Below, piece after piece: positions 33,882 to 42,011 of a stretch of DNA of 64,000 nt. Made by a program: the position numbers and the translations under genes. The first letter of the stretch is position 1; every line of letters begins with the position of its first letter. This DNA is from Caulobacter mirabilis. GTDB lineage: Bacteria > Pseudomonadota > Alphaproteobacteria > Caulobacterales > Caulobacteraceae. The notes under the pieces were generated by a model, which was given only the letters and a program-made list of their open reading frames with translations, was not told the DNA's origin and did no database searches. The stretch lies in the NCBI RefSeq assembly GCF_002749615.1, contig NZ_CP024201.1, positions 2,232,001 through 2,296,000 of the forward strand, given 5' to 3'.

Positions 33882-35106
33882 TCCCGAACTTCCGGTCTGG
33901 ACGGCGCGCAACATCGCCGTCCTGGCCCTCCTGACGAGCGCATACGCGCTCAACTTCATGGATCGCTACGCCCTGGTCGCGATGGCGGCTCCGATCAAAA
34001 GCGAGCTCAGGCTGACCGACGGGGAGCTTGGCCTCCTGTTTGGCCTGGCCTTCTCCCTGGTCCACGCCGCCTGCAGCATCCCGATGGCGATGCTGGCCGA
34101 CCGATGGGGGCACGCGCGGGTCATGGCCTTGTCCCTCGCCTTCTGGGCGGGGATGACCCTGTTGGCCAGCCGCGCCAGCGGCTTCCTCCCGCTCGCGGCG
34201 ACCCGAGCGGGCGTGGGGGTCGGCGAAGCGGGCGGCACGCCGCCCGCGCACGCCATCCTTTCCGGCCTGTTCAAGGGGCGTACGCTGCCGATCGCCCTGG
34301 CGATCTACTCGACCGGCTCGGGGATCGGACTGACCCTTGGGCTGAGCCTCGGCGCCTTGATGGCGGCGGCCGTCGGCTGGCGCACGTCCCTCATCATCAT
34401 CGCGATCCCGGGCTTCATCCTGGCGCCCCTGATCTGGCTGGTCGTGCCGAGGAACCGGGACGCTGCGGGTCATCGGCCCCGGCCGCAGGCTCGGCGCCGG
34501 TTCGGCGACCTCGGGTTCACCTTCTACACGCTCGCCCTCGCGATGGGCTCGGCGGCCGTGGCGGGGTTCTCGGCCCTGGCCTGGCTCCCGAGCATCGCGT
34601 CGCGAAGCTACGGCGACGCGGGCGCCGCGCTCGGCGTGGCGATCGGGCTGAGCAACATGGTCGGCATCCTGTGCGGCGGCTTCCTGGCGGCGTTCATCGA
34701 GAAGCGGACGACCTTCACGCTGCGCCAGTTCTGCGTCCTTGCGTCGCTCGTCGCGGGGCTGATGCTGGTCTCGGCGAGCCTGGCGGCGAACGCGTCCCTG
34801 TTCATCGCGTTCTCGGCGGCGTTGGTCTTCTCCCACAGCATGATGCTGGCGCCCGTCCTGACCCAGGCTCAACGCCTCGTCGCGCCGGAGCACAAGGCGC
34901 TGGCCTCGGCCATCGTCCTTCTCGGGATCGGCCTGCTGGGCGCCGGCCTCGGCCCGCTGCTGGTGGGCTGGATCAGCGACCGCCTCGCCGCGAGCGGCCC
35001 ACGCGCCCTCAACCATGCGCTCGCGATCATCTCGGCGGCCTATCTGCCGGCGGCGGTCTTGTTCTTCCAGCGTTCGAAGGAGGTCGATGCCGGCCATGCG
35101 AGATGA
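33853..35106 (+). CDS. MFS transporter
   Basis: A 417-residue inner-membrane transporter with twelve predicted helices. The start at 33853 (MASTSATGSD) is the ATG nearest the first helix; the gene overlaps the end of the TonB receptor by 29 bases. It has the MFS loop signature between TM2 and TM3 in ADRWGHARVMALSLAFWAG, and the TM4-5 stretch RAGVGVGEAGGTPPAHA. The first helix begins NIAVLALLTSAYALNFMDRY, a pattern frequent in carboxylate/aromatic-acid transporters. Together with the TonB receptor it would bring the substrate across both membranes. It overlaps the thiolase gene by 20 bases. Confidence 0.9.
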   Translation: MASTSATGSDPELPVWTARNIAVLALLTSAYALNFMDRYALVAMAAPIKSELRLTDGELGLLFGLAFSLVHAACSIPMAMLADRWGHARVMALSLAFWAGMTLLASRASGFLPLAATRAGVGVGEAGGTPPAHAILSGLFKGRTLPIALAIYSTGSGIGLTLGLSLGALMAAAVGWRTSLIIIAIPGFILAPLIWLVVPRNRDAAGHRPRPQARRRFGDLGFTFYTLALAMGSAAVAGFSALAWLPSIASRSYGDAGAALGVAIGLSNMVGILCGGFLAAFIEKRTTFTLRQFCVLASLVAGLMLVSASLAANASLFIAFSAALVFSHSMMLAPVLTQAQRLVAPEHKALASAIVLLGIGLLGAGLGPLLVGWISDRLAASGPRALNHALAIISAAYLPAAVLFFQRSKEVDAGHAR

Positions 35107-36298
35107 CGACGTCTACATTATCGGGACCGGTCGCACGCCGTTCAGCAGCGACCGCTCCGCGTCGGTGAAGGCGCTGGCGCAATCGGCGATCGAAACAGCC
35201 CTTTCGGACGCCGGCGTGTCCCGCGCCGAGGTGCAGGCCGCCTACTTCGCGAACGCGGGACAAGGGGCGCTGGGCGGACAGCATATGATCCGCGGCCAGA
35301 TCGCTCTGCGCCATGCCGGCTTCGAGCATATTCCGGTCGTGAACGTCGAGAACGCGTGCGCCAGCGCGACGACGGCTCTCACCCAGGCCGTGGCTTTGAT
35401 CCGGGCGGGAGAGGCCGACGTCGCCCTCGCCGCGGGCGCCGAGCGGCTCGCTACGGGCGACCGTCCCAACGAGAAGCTGTTCTTCGCTGGGGCCACTGAC
35501 GTCCTGGCCGCGGAGAGCGACGGCTTCGTCGCCGAGCAGGACCGCTCGGTCTTCATGGACATCTACGCATCGCTGGCGCGCGACTACATGGAGCGTTACG
35601 GCGCCACGCGCGAAGCGTTCGCCGCGGTGGCCTCCAAGAACCTCGCCCACGCCGTGCACAACCCGAACGCCCAAAGGCGGCAGGCTTTGACGCTGGGGGA
35701 GGTGTTGGCGGCTCGAGAGGTCGTCTGGCCCCTGACGCTGCCGATGTGCGCGCCGATCGGGAACGGCGCCGCGGCGGCCGTGATCTGTCGCGGCGACGTG
35801 CTCAAGCGATTTCCCGCCGCATCGCCGCTGCGCATCGCCGCGGCCGTCCTGGGCACGGGGACGCTTGACCCGGCCCAAGCGCGCCAAGATCCGATCACCA
35901 AGCGATTGGCGCGATCGGCCTACGAGCGGGCCGGCGTCGACCCCCGGGACGTTCACGTCGCCGAAGTGCACGACGCCACGGCCGCGGGCGAAATCATCCA
36001 GATCGAAGCCTTGGGTCTGGTTCCCGAGGGCGAAGGCGGGCGGGCCACGCTGGCGGGGGAAACCCGGCTAGGCGGCCGCATCCCCGTCAATGTCTCGGGC
36101 GGCCTGGAGGCCAACGGTCATCCGATCGGCGCCACGGGCCTCGCGCAGGTGCATGAGATCGCGGACCAGCTGCGAGGACGGGCCGGCGCGCGCCAGGTTG
36201 AGCGCGCCTCGATCGGCGTCGTCGAGAATGGCGGCGGCTTCCTCGGCGCCGAAGAGGCCGTCGCTTCGGTCATCCTCATCGAGAGGGCTTCCCTATGA
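35087..36298 (+). CDS. Thiolase family protein (acetyl-CoA acyltransferase type)
   Basis: A 403-residue thiolase. The start is 35087 (MPAMRDD) or 35096 (MRDDDVYI); AAGGAGG lies 3 or 12 bases upstream respectively, so the choice is open. The nucleophile Cys91 sits in VENACASATTAL, a His in VAEVHDATAAGE, and the second catalytic stretch is NGHPIGATGLAQ. Thiolases cleave 3-ketoacyl-CoA with CoA. The V-E-H-D and CAS motifs are closer to the SCP2/lipid-type thiolases than to the classical FadA type. It overlaps both neighbours, which indicates tight coupling with the ligase: ligase activation first, thiolytic cleavage later. Confidence 0.88.
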   Translation: MPAMRDDDVYIIGTGRTPFSSDRSASVKALAQSAIETALSDAGVSRAEVQAAYFANAGQGALGGQHMIRGQIALRHAGFEHIPVVNVENACASATTALTQAVALIRAGEADVALAAGAERLATGDRPNEKLFFAGATDVLAAESDGFVAEQDRSVFMDIYASLARDYMERYGATREAFAAVASKNLAHAVHNPNAQRRQALTLGEVLAAREVVWPLTLPMCAPIGNGAAAAVICRGDVLKRFPAASPLRIAAAVLGTGTLDPAQARQDPITKRLARSAYERAGVDPRDVHVAEVHDATAAGEIIQIEALGLVPEGEGGRATLAGETRLGGRIPVNVSGGLEANGHPIGATGLAQVHEIADQLRGRAGARQVERASIGVVENGGGFLGAEEAVASVILIERASL

Positions 36299-37815
36299 TG
36301 ACTCTGGGCTTCCTGGCCGAACAGGCCGCCGCCGAACGGCCGGACGCCGCGGCGGTCATCGACCTGAACGGCGACACGCTCACCTTCGCCGATCTGTCGG
36401 CGCGGGCCCGGGGGCTGGCGGGCCACTTCTCCGCGATCGGCCTGCGCGCGGGCGATCGGATCGGCTTGGCCATGAGCAACCACGCGTCGTTTTTCGAGGT
36501 CTTGCTCGGCGCCTGGCGCGCGGGCCTGATCGTCGCGCCGATGAACCCGCGCCTTCATCCGCTCGAGTTCGTCTCGTTGATGGAGGATTGCGGGGCCGGC
36601 CTCTGCGTGGCGACGCCCGACCTGGCCCCGTCGATCGCGGAGGCGGCTCCGCAGCTGTCGATCCTGACGGTCGGCGCGCCGGACTATCGCGAGGCGGTCG
36701 CGCGATCGGAGTCGATCGAGCCCCCTCCTCCGGTCGACGCCGCATGGCTGTTCTATACCAGCGGGACGACGGGCAAGCCCAAGGGCGCGACCCTCACGCA
36801 CGCCAATCTTTGGGCGATGATCGAGAGCTTCCTCGTCGATGCGGGCGCCGCCGTCGACGAGGCCATGCTTCACACCGCCCCCCTGTCGCACGCTGGCGGC
36901 CTCCTCGGCCTGGCGTTCCTTCATCGCGGTCTGCCGCAGATCGTGATGCCGACAGGGGCGCTGGATGCCTCGACCTTCGCGGCCGGGCTGTCTCGCTGGA
37001 GCCGATCGTCGTTCTTCGCGGTGCCGACCTTGCTCAACCGGATGCGCGACCCTGACTTCCTCGATCCCGCGCTCCATGGGCGTATCCACAAGATCATGTT
37101 CGGCGGCGCGCCGATGTACGCCGAGGACCTCAAGTCGGCGATCGCAACCTTCGGTCCCGAACGTCTATGGGGCGGCTATGGTCAGGGGGAGGCGCCGTGC
37201 ACGATCGCCCACCTGCCCACCGCCCTGCTGCAGGACGCCGGGCCGCATGATCGTGACGAGGTCTTGGGCAGCGTGGGGCTTCCGCGTTCGGGGGTCGAAC
37301 TGCGGGTGATGAAGCCGGACGGGTCCAGCGCGGCGGCCGGCGTGTCCGGAGAAGTCCTCGTCCGCGGCGCGGTCGTGATGTCCGGCTATTGGAACCGCCC
37401 CGACGACACGGCCGCCGCCCTCGCGGGCGGATGGCTGCGCACGGGCGATATCGGACGCATCGGTCCGACCGGTCTGCTCACGCTCGTTGATCGCGCGAAG
37501 GACATGATCATTTCCGGCGGCTCCAACATCTATCCTCGCGAGATCGAGGAGGCGTTGCTGCGCCATCCCGCGGTGCGGGAGATCGCCGTCGTGGGTCGCC
37601 ATGACGCCGAATGGGGCGAGATCCCCGTCGCCTTCGTGGTTCTCAGCGCGCCGGCTACGAGCCGGCAACTCGACGAATTCTGCGCCGCCCAGATCGCGCG
37701 CTACAAGCGCCCCCGGGAATACCGGTTCATCCAAGACCTTCCGAAAAGCAGCTACGGCAAAGTCTTGAAGTCGAAGCTTCGCGACTTTCTCCAGCTTGCC
37801 CACGCTCTCAACTAG
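36295..37815 (+). CDS. Acyl-CoA synthetase (AMP-dependent ligase)
   Basis: A 506-residue ANL-superfamily ligase. The P-loop-like motif reads WLFYTSGTTGKPKGATLTH; the hinge region has GWLRTGDIGRIGPTGLLTLV and RAKDMIISGGSNIYPREIEE; the catalytic lysine motif is near the end in PKSSYGKVLKSKL. The usual YGxTE motif is YGQGEAP here. These enzymes adenylate a carboxylic acid and transfer it to CoA. With the uptake genes and thiolase it would activate the imported acid or an intermediate. It overlaps the thiolase stop by four bases and is followed by the cyclase-family gene after 12 bases. Confidence 0.9.
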   Translation: MMTLGFLAEQAAAERPDAAAVIDLNGDTLTFADLSARARGLAGHFSAIGLRAGDRIGLAMSNHASFFEVLLGAWRAGLIVAPMNPRLHPLEFVSLMEDCGAGLCVATPDLAPSIAEAAPQLSILTVGAPDYREAVARSESIEPPPPVDAAWLFYTSGTTGKPKGATLTHANLWAMIESFLVDAGAAVDEAMLHTAPLSHAGGLLGLAFLHRGLPQIVMPTGALDASTFAAGLSRWSRSSFFAVPTLLNRMRDPDFLDPALHGRIHKIMFGGAPMYAEDLKSAIATFGPERLWGGYGQGEAPCTIAHLPTALLQDAGPHDRDEVLGSVGLPRSGVELRVMKPDGSSAAAGVSGEVLVRGAVVMSGYWNRPDDTAAALAGGWLRTGDIGRIGPTGLLTLVDRAKDMIISGGSNIYPREIEEALLRHPAVREIAVVGRHDAEWGEIPVAFVVLSAPATSRQLDEFCAAQIARYKRPREYRFIQDLPKSSYGKVLKSKLRDFLQLAHALN

Positions 37816-37827
37816 TGGAAACTGTGT

Positions 37828-38628
37828 ATGCGCCTCGTCGACCTGACCGTCACGCTTGACCCCGCCAATCGCGAAAAGCTGCCCCCTGCCCTGTCCAGGG
37901 CCGCCGGCGTCGTCGCGCCGACCATTGAGTACCTCCACCCCGCCGAGGCCGGCGGCAAGAACGAGTTCTGCCTCAGCCTCGGCTGCCGCCACGAGGATCT
38001 CCCCGACGGCGAGGGATGGGGCGCCGAGCGCCTGAGCGACATGTCGACCCATTGCGGCACGCACGTCGACGCGCCTCTGCACAGCGGTTCACGTATCGCC
38101 GGAAAGGCGGCCAGGACGATCACCGACATCGGGCTGGAGGAACTCTACCGGCCGGCGATGGTCCTTGATGTCCGGGCATGGGCGAAGGGCGGCGAGCCGA
38201 TCACGATCGAGATGCTCGACCGTGCGATCGAGGCCGCCGGCAGGCCTGTCCAGCAAGGCGACGCGGTGCTCATCCGGACCGGCCAGGAGCGCTACACGAT
38301 GGACGACCGGGAGTACTTCAACCAACCCGGCATGTCCCGCGAAGGCACCCTTCATCTCACCAGGATGGGCGCGACGGTTCTTGGGACGGATGCGATTGGC
38401 TGGGACCTGCCCTTCCCCGTCATGACCGCGCGGTTCCGCGAGGGCGGCGACAAGCGGTCCCTGTGGGATGGTCACAAGGCGATCACCGAGCGCGAGGCCT
38501 TCATCGTCCAGCAGCTGACCAACCTGGGGTCGCTCCCGCTTTCGGGTTTCCATGTCGGCTTCTTCCCGATCAAGCTCGCCAACTGCAGCGCCGCCCCGGC
38601 CCGGGTGGTCGCCTTCGTCCCGGAGTAG
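37828..38628 (+). CDS. Cyclase-family metal hydrolase (kynurenine-formamidase-like)
   Basis: A 266-residue protein with the metal motif H75-C-G-T-H79-V-D81-A-P-L-H85, the HxGTHxDxPxH signature of the cyclase family (bacterial kynurenine formamidase, isatin hydrolase, polyketide-type cyclases). The late stretch LPLSGFHVGFFPIKLANCSA also fits the family. It is the last gene of the TetR-linked operon. The family hydrolyses amides or lactams or acts on ring-fission products, so it may open or tailor a cyclic intermediate before ligase/thiolase steps. No terminator is seen directly after it. The substrate is unknown. Confidence 0.88.
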   Translation: MRLVDLTVTLDPANREKLPPALSRAAGVVAPTIEYLHPAEAGGKNEFCLSLGCRHEDLPDGEGWGAERLSDMSTHCGTHVDAPLHSGSRIAGKAARTITDIGLEELYRPAMVLDVRAWAKGGEPITIEMLDRAIEAAGRPVQQGDAVLIRTGQERYTMDDREYFNQPGMSREGTLHLTRMGATVLGTDAIGWDLPFPVMTARFREGGDKRSLWDGHKAITEREAFIVQQLTNLGSLPLSGFHVGFFPIKLANCSAAPARVVAFVPE

Positions 38629-38639
38629 ACGCTTCCCGC

Positions 38640-38926
38640 GGCGCGCGCCCCGGCGGCTGGCGGCTCCCTCCCCCTGCGCCGCAGTCCGGCCGGGGGAGGT
38701 CGGCGGCGCCGTGCCGCGCACAATAGCGCCGCAGCGGCGTCGTGCTGCCGGCCGGATACTCCGCCACCAGCCTGGGTCCGTTGTAGAGATAGACCGTCCA
38801 GGCTCCGCCCGAGCCAGTGGACGACAGTCGTCCCTGCGGGTCGCAGCCCAGACTCAGGCCCGGTCCGCCGCCGGTCACCGACGTCAACCGGTTCTCCACT
38901 CGTAGGTGAAGGCGCGCCCCGTCGTC
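38640..38926 (-). pseudogene. Broken Rhs fragment
   Basis: This stretch matches the Rhs gene at 40380-40590 closely on the same strand: both encode [14 protein letters not shown], then [23 protein letters not shown] and TPLRRY. Compared with the intact copy one base is missing at the ...CTCCACTCGTAGG... junction (near 38899; intact ...CTCCACGTCGTAGG...), which shifts the frame, and the rest of the core and any start are absent. It is a leftover of an Rhs duplication or of a displaced tail. Confidence 0.78.
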
Positions 38927-39291
38927 GGCCTCCCGCGCTTGTCGCGCCGTGATCGCGCTCGGCCCATCGTTCCCGAAGCGACAAGGTTGGGCTGAGCACG
39001 CTCCAGCTACCAAGATCTAGGCTAGCCGACTTGGACTCTCGTTCGGCCCTCAGGAATGAGCGCGTGCCTCTGTTTCTCGATCTCGTGGAGCTGGTATAAG
39101 CTCCGCTTTCCCGTCAAAGTCGAGCTCGAATTCTCATCTGATCGCCCAGCAGCGCCCGGTCGCCGTCAGGGCGAAAGCTGCCAAATCGATAGGAGAAGCC
39201 TCGGCACACTTCAGCCACTGAGGCTTTTTGCAGCCCACTTGCCCCTATTCACCTCTGGCAGTGGAGGCGAGCCCCCAACTTTCGTCTGCTC
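38927..39291. other. Intergenic stretch without a recognised gene
   Basis: No convincing frame with a ribosome site was found on either strand. Base composition becomes more AT-rich from about 39100. It contains one terminator-like hairpin at 39196-39229. Confidence 0.6.
39196..39229 (+). terminator. Possible intrinsic terminator
   Basis: AAGCCTC (39196-39202) pairs with GAGGCTT (39220-39226) around a 17-base loop and is followed by further T residues (TTTTT in total at 39225-39229). As written it would stop plus-strand transcription coming from the catabolic operon before it enters the Rhs region antisense. Confidence 0.4.
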
Positions 39292-39459
39292 CTATTTCCG
39301 TCGCAGGCTGAAGAAGGATTGGAGAACAAGGTGAGCAACCATCAAGGCGCCGACGCCGAGAACTGCATTGAACTTATGATCATGTGGCACAGCTAATGCC
39401 ACGACCACGGCAACTGCATTCCATAAAACTACGATAGGCCAGAGCGCACGACGCTTCAT
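39292..39459 (-). CDS. 55-residue membrane protein behind an Rhs tail; candidate immunity protein
   Basis: A short frame from ATG at 39459 to TAG at 39292 encodes MKRRALWPIVVL followed by two hydrophobic segments (about residues 7-24 and 30-50) and a basic end SLRRK. A GAGGTG ribosome site lies six bases before the ATG. The gene begins 15 bases after the stop of the Rhs protein on the same strand, the classical position of an immunity gene for an Rhs toxin tail, and shares the more AT-rich composition of that tail. Two membrane segments would fit protection against a membrane-acting toxin. Function is inference from position only. Confidence 0.6.
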   Translation of the reverse strand: MKRRALWPIVVLWNAVAVVVALAVPHDHKFNAVLGVGALMVAHLVLQSFFSLRRK

Positions 39460-39474
39460 ACATCACCTCAAGAT

Positions 39475-41985
39475 TCACTTCGGCTTCTTCTTTGCTTCCG
39501 ATTCCTCTCGTGGCGGGATTGCGGAGGCCCTAGCTCGAATGTTGGAGCCTGTAGGCTTCGACGTTGGTTGAGCGCCTTTGGATGTAGCAGGGCCATTGTT
39601 CATCGGCGCCGGCAAGGAAGAAGACCAAGGGCCCGGCGCTCCAGTCCCGGTTCGAGGTTTGAGCAGAGTGAACGTTTCCGCATAAGGACGCACGGACGCT
39701 CCTACCCCGATGCCTAGGGACATTGTGGGCTTTCCGTTGGTTTCGCCAAAGGAGAACGTCACCAATCCCAGCGTGACCTCCTTCATTTCAGCCGACCCGG
39801 CGAGATCTGATGCGGTGCACGTGCCGCAGCTTGTAATTGAGCCTGAGAACTCAAGACCAATGCCGCCATGGGCATTTGTTATATAACTCCCCTCGGCCGT
39901 CGGGTACTGTCGAGTAACGGGATCGTTTGGTTTTTGCTCTCGGTAGTTTCCGTATTCTACGCTGGCTGATCCGGCTGTTCCTTGAAATCCAACCTGCCAG
40001 GTTTCGGTCCCCGTCGGATCCGCCTTATTCACCGGATCCCCACCCACATAGGCGTAGAGGTTCAGGTCGTCCTTGTAGCCGATCGGGTCGGTCTGCAGGA
40101 AACGGCCGGCGATCGGATCATAGACCCGGGCCTTGTAGTGGTAGAGCTTGGCCTCCGGCAGCATGATCTGGCCGGTGTAGCGGAACCGGCTGCCCGTCCA
40201 GTTCCCGCCGCCCGGCTCGCCCCAGGGGCCGTAGCTGTAGAGTTCCTCCATCGCCCCGTCGCCGCGCGACCAGCCCACCACTGAGCCCTGCCGGTCCTGG
40301 TGCAGCCAGCGCCACGGCTGCCAGGCGCCGGCCTCGGCCCAGAAGATCGGCTCGTCGGTCCCCGGGCCATGCACATAGCGCCGCAGCGGCGTCATGCTGC
40401 CGGCCGGATACTCCGCCACCAGCCTGGGTCCGTCGTACAGATAGACCCTCCAGGCGCCCGCGGACTCCGAGCCGGAGAGCCGCCCCTGCGGGTCGTAGAA
40501 CAGTCGTATCCCCGGCCCGCCGCCGGTCACCGAGGTCAGCCGGTTCTCCACGTCGTAGGTGAAGGTCCGCGTCCCGTCGCTGGTCAGGTTGCCGCGGGCG
40601 TCGTAGCCCCCGCCCACCGCCGCGATCGCGGCGTCGCGGTTCAGGCCGTCGTAGGTATTGCCCGTCGTGGCCGGCCCCGGCGGCGCCCAGACATAGGCGG
40701 CGTTGTCGTCCGTCCGCGTTTTTACTTGGCTGGCCGGGTTGTAGGTGAAGCCCCAGCTGACATCGTGGGCTGCGCCGGCGGGGTTGTGCGCCAGGCTGTT
40801 CAGCCGGCTGGCCGCGTCGTAGCCGTAGGTCGTCGTCGCGCCGTTCAGCCGGGTCTGCCCCGTGCGACGTCCCAGGCTGTCGTAGCCGAAGTTCGCGATC
40901 AGCCCGGCGCCGCTGTCGCTGACCGAGATCGCCCGGCTGGCGTTGTCGTAGCCGTAGGTGGCGTAGGTCGCGCCATCCGGCCAGGTCACGCGGGTGCGGT
41001 TGCCGGCGGCGTCGTACTGGTAGGTCATCGCCCAGCCGAACGTCATCTCCCACGTGATCCGGCCGGCCTTGTCGTACTGGGCGAAGATGCCGGCGCCGTC
41101 CGAGAACTGGGCGGCGCGCACCCGGTCGCGCAGATCATAGGCCGTGAACACGTCCTCCACCGTCCCGCCGGGGATATCCTTGGCCGTCTCCCGGTTCAGG
41201 GCGTCGTAGCCGTAGGCGATCACCTGGCCGTCGCGTTTGCGCACGCTGATGCGGTTGCCGGCCTGGTCGTAGCCGTAGGCCTCGTAGTCGGTGGCGCTCG
41301 AGGTGTTCTGCCCCGCCGTCGTCACCGGGAAATACAGCCCCGACAGCCGGTCGAAGCCGTCATAGGTCATCGTCGAGCGGTTGCTCCGCGCGTCGGTCAC
41401 CGTCGCCTGCAGGCCGTTGGCCGTATAGGTGTAGGTCGCGTAGGCCTGAGGCGTCGCCGTGCCGAACGCCCGGATCGTGGCGGTCTTCTGCCCGGCCAGG
41501 TCGTAGCTGTCCTTGGTGATCCGGTCGTTCCCGTCCGATCCCGCCGGTCCCAGCGTGCAGGCGTCCGCCGGCAGGCCGGCGTAGGCCGCCGGGTTCATCC
41601 GCACCGCCGTGCAGGTCGGCCGGTCCAGGCCGTCGTAGGCGAACTGCGTCACCCCCGCCGGGCTGGTCGTCTTCAGCTTCTGGCCGGTGGCGCTGTAGGC
41701 CGTCTCCACCACCTCCAGGGCCACGAAGTCCGACCCCGTCGCCGTGGTCGTGGTCCCCTTCTCCGTCCGGATCTCCCGGCCGTCGGCGTCGTAGACGTGC
41801 CGGGTCGCCGTCCGCGGCAGCGGTCCGGCCCCGTCCGGGTCCGGGCTGATCTCGAACACCAGCCGCCGGTTGGCGTCCCAGACATAGTTCGAGGTGTACT
41901 GCGCCAAGGCCGGCCCGGCCCCCAGCAGCGCCGCCCCGGCGATCGTCGTCGCCAGGAACGCCTTCAGCCCGCTCATCGTCCTCAT
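39475..41985 (-). CDS. Rhs/YD-repeat secreted protein with variable C-terminal domain (second half of a split Rhs)
   Basis: An 836-residue protein. The start at 41985 ([11 protein letters not shown]) gives a signal peptide ending GAGPALAQ; the GTG at 42015 overlaps the upstream stop and is less likely. It has about 15 YD repeats (YGYDxxGNR-type) and the Rhs core end [44 protein letters not shown]. From about residue 656 (coding 39475-40020) the sequence changes to an unrelated tail of about 180 residues, with Gly/Ser/Thr-rich strands, two close cysteines (SCGTC) and a Lys-rich end. The tail and its DNA are more AT-rich than the core, as in polymorphic Rhs toxins. The tail family is not recognised. 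The 55-residue gene follows. Confidence 0.87.
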   Translation of the reverse strand: MRTMSGLKAFLATTIAGAALLGAGPALAQYTSNYVWDANRRLVFEISPDPDGAGPLPRTATRHVYDADGREIRTEKGTTTTATGSDFVALEVVETAYSATGQKLKTTSPAGVTQFAYDGLDRPTCTAVRMNPAAYAGLPADACTLGPAGSDGNDRITKDSYDLAGQKTATIRAFGTATPQAYATYTYTANGLQATVTDARSNRSTMTYDGFDRLSGLYFPVTTAGQNTSSATDYEAYGYDQAGNRISVRKRDGQVIAYGYDALNRETAKDIPGGTVEDVFTAYDLRDRVRAAQFSDGAGIFAQYDKAGRITWEMTFGWAMTYQYDAAGNRTRVTWPDGATYATYGYDNASRAISVSDSGAGLIANFGYDSLGRRTGQTRLNGATTTYGYDAASRLNSLAHNPAGAAHDVSWGFTYNPASQVKTRTDDNAAYVWAPPGPATTGNTYDGLNRDAAIAAVGGGYDARGNLTSDGTRTFTYDVENRLTSVTGGGPGIRLFYDPQGRLSGSESAGAWRVYLYDGPRLVAEYPAGSMTPLRRYVHGPGTDEPIFWAEAGAWQPWRWLHQDRQGSVVGWSRGDGAMEELYSYGPWGEPGGGNWTGSRFRYTGQIMLPEAKLYHYKARVYDPIAGRFLQTDPIGYKDDLNLYAYVGGDPVNKADPTGTETWQVGFQGTAGSASVEYGNYREQKPNDPVTRQYPTAEGSYITNAHGGIGLEFSGSITSCGTCTASDLAGSAEMKEVTLGLVTFSFGETNGKPTMSLGIGVGASVRPYAETFTLLKPRTGTGAPGPWSSSLPAPMNNGPATSKGAQPTSKPTGSNIRARASAIPPREESEAKKKPK

Positions 41986-42011
41986 GCCCCCCGGCCCTTT
42001 CACTGGCCCGC

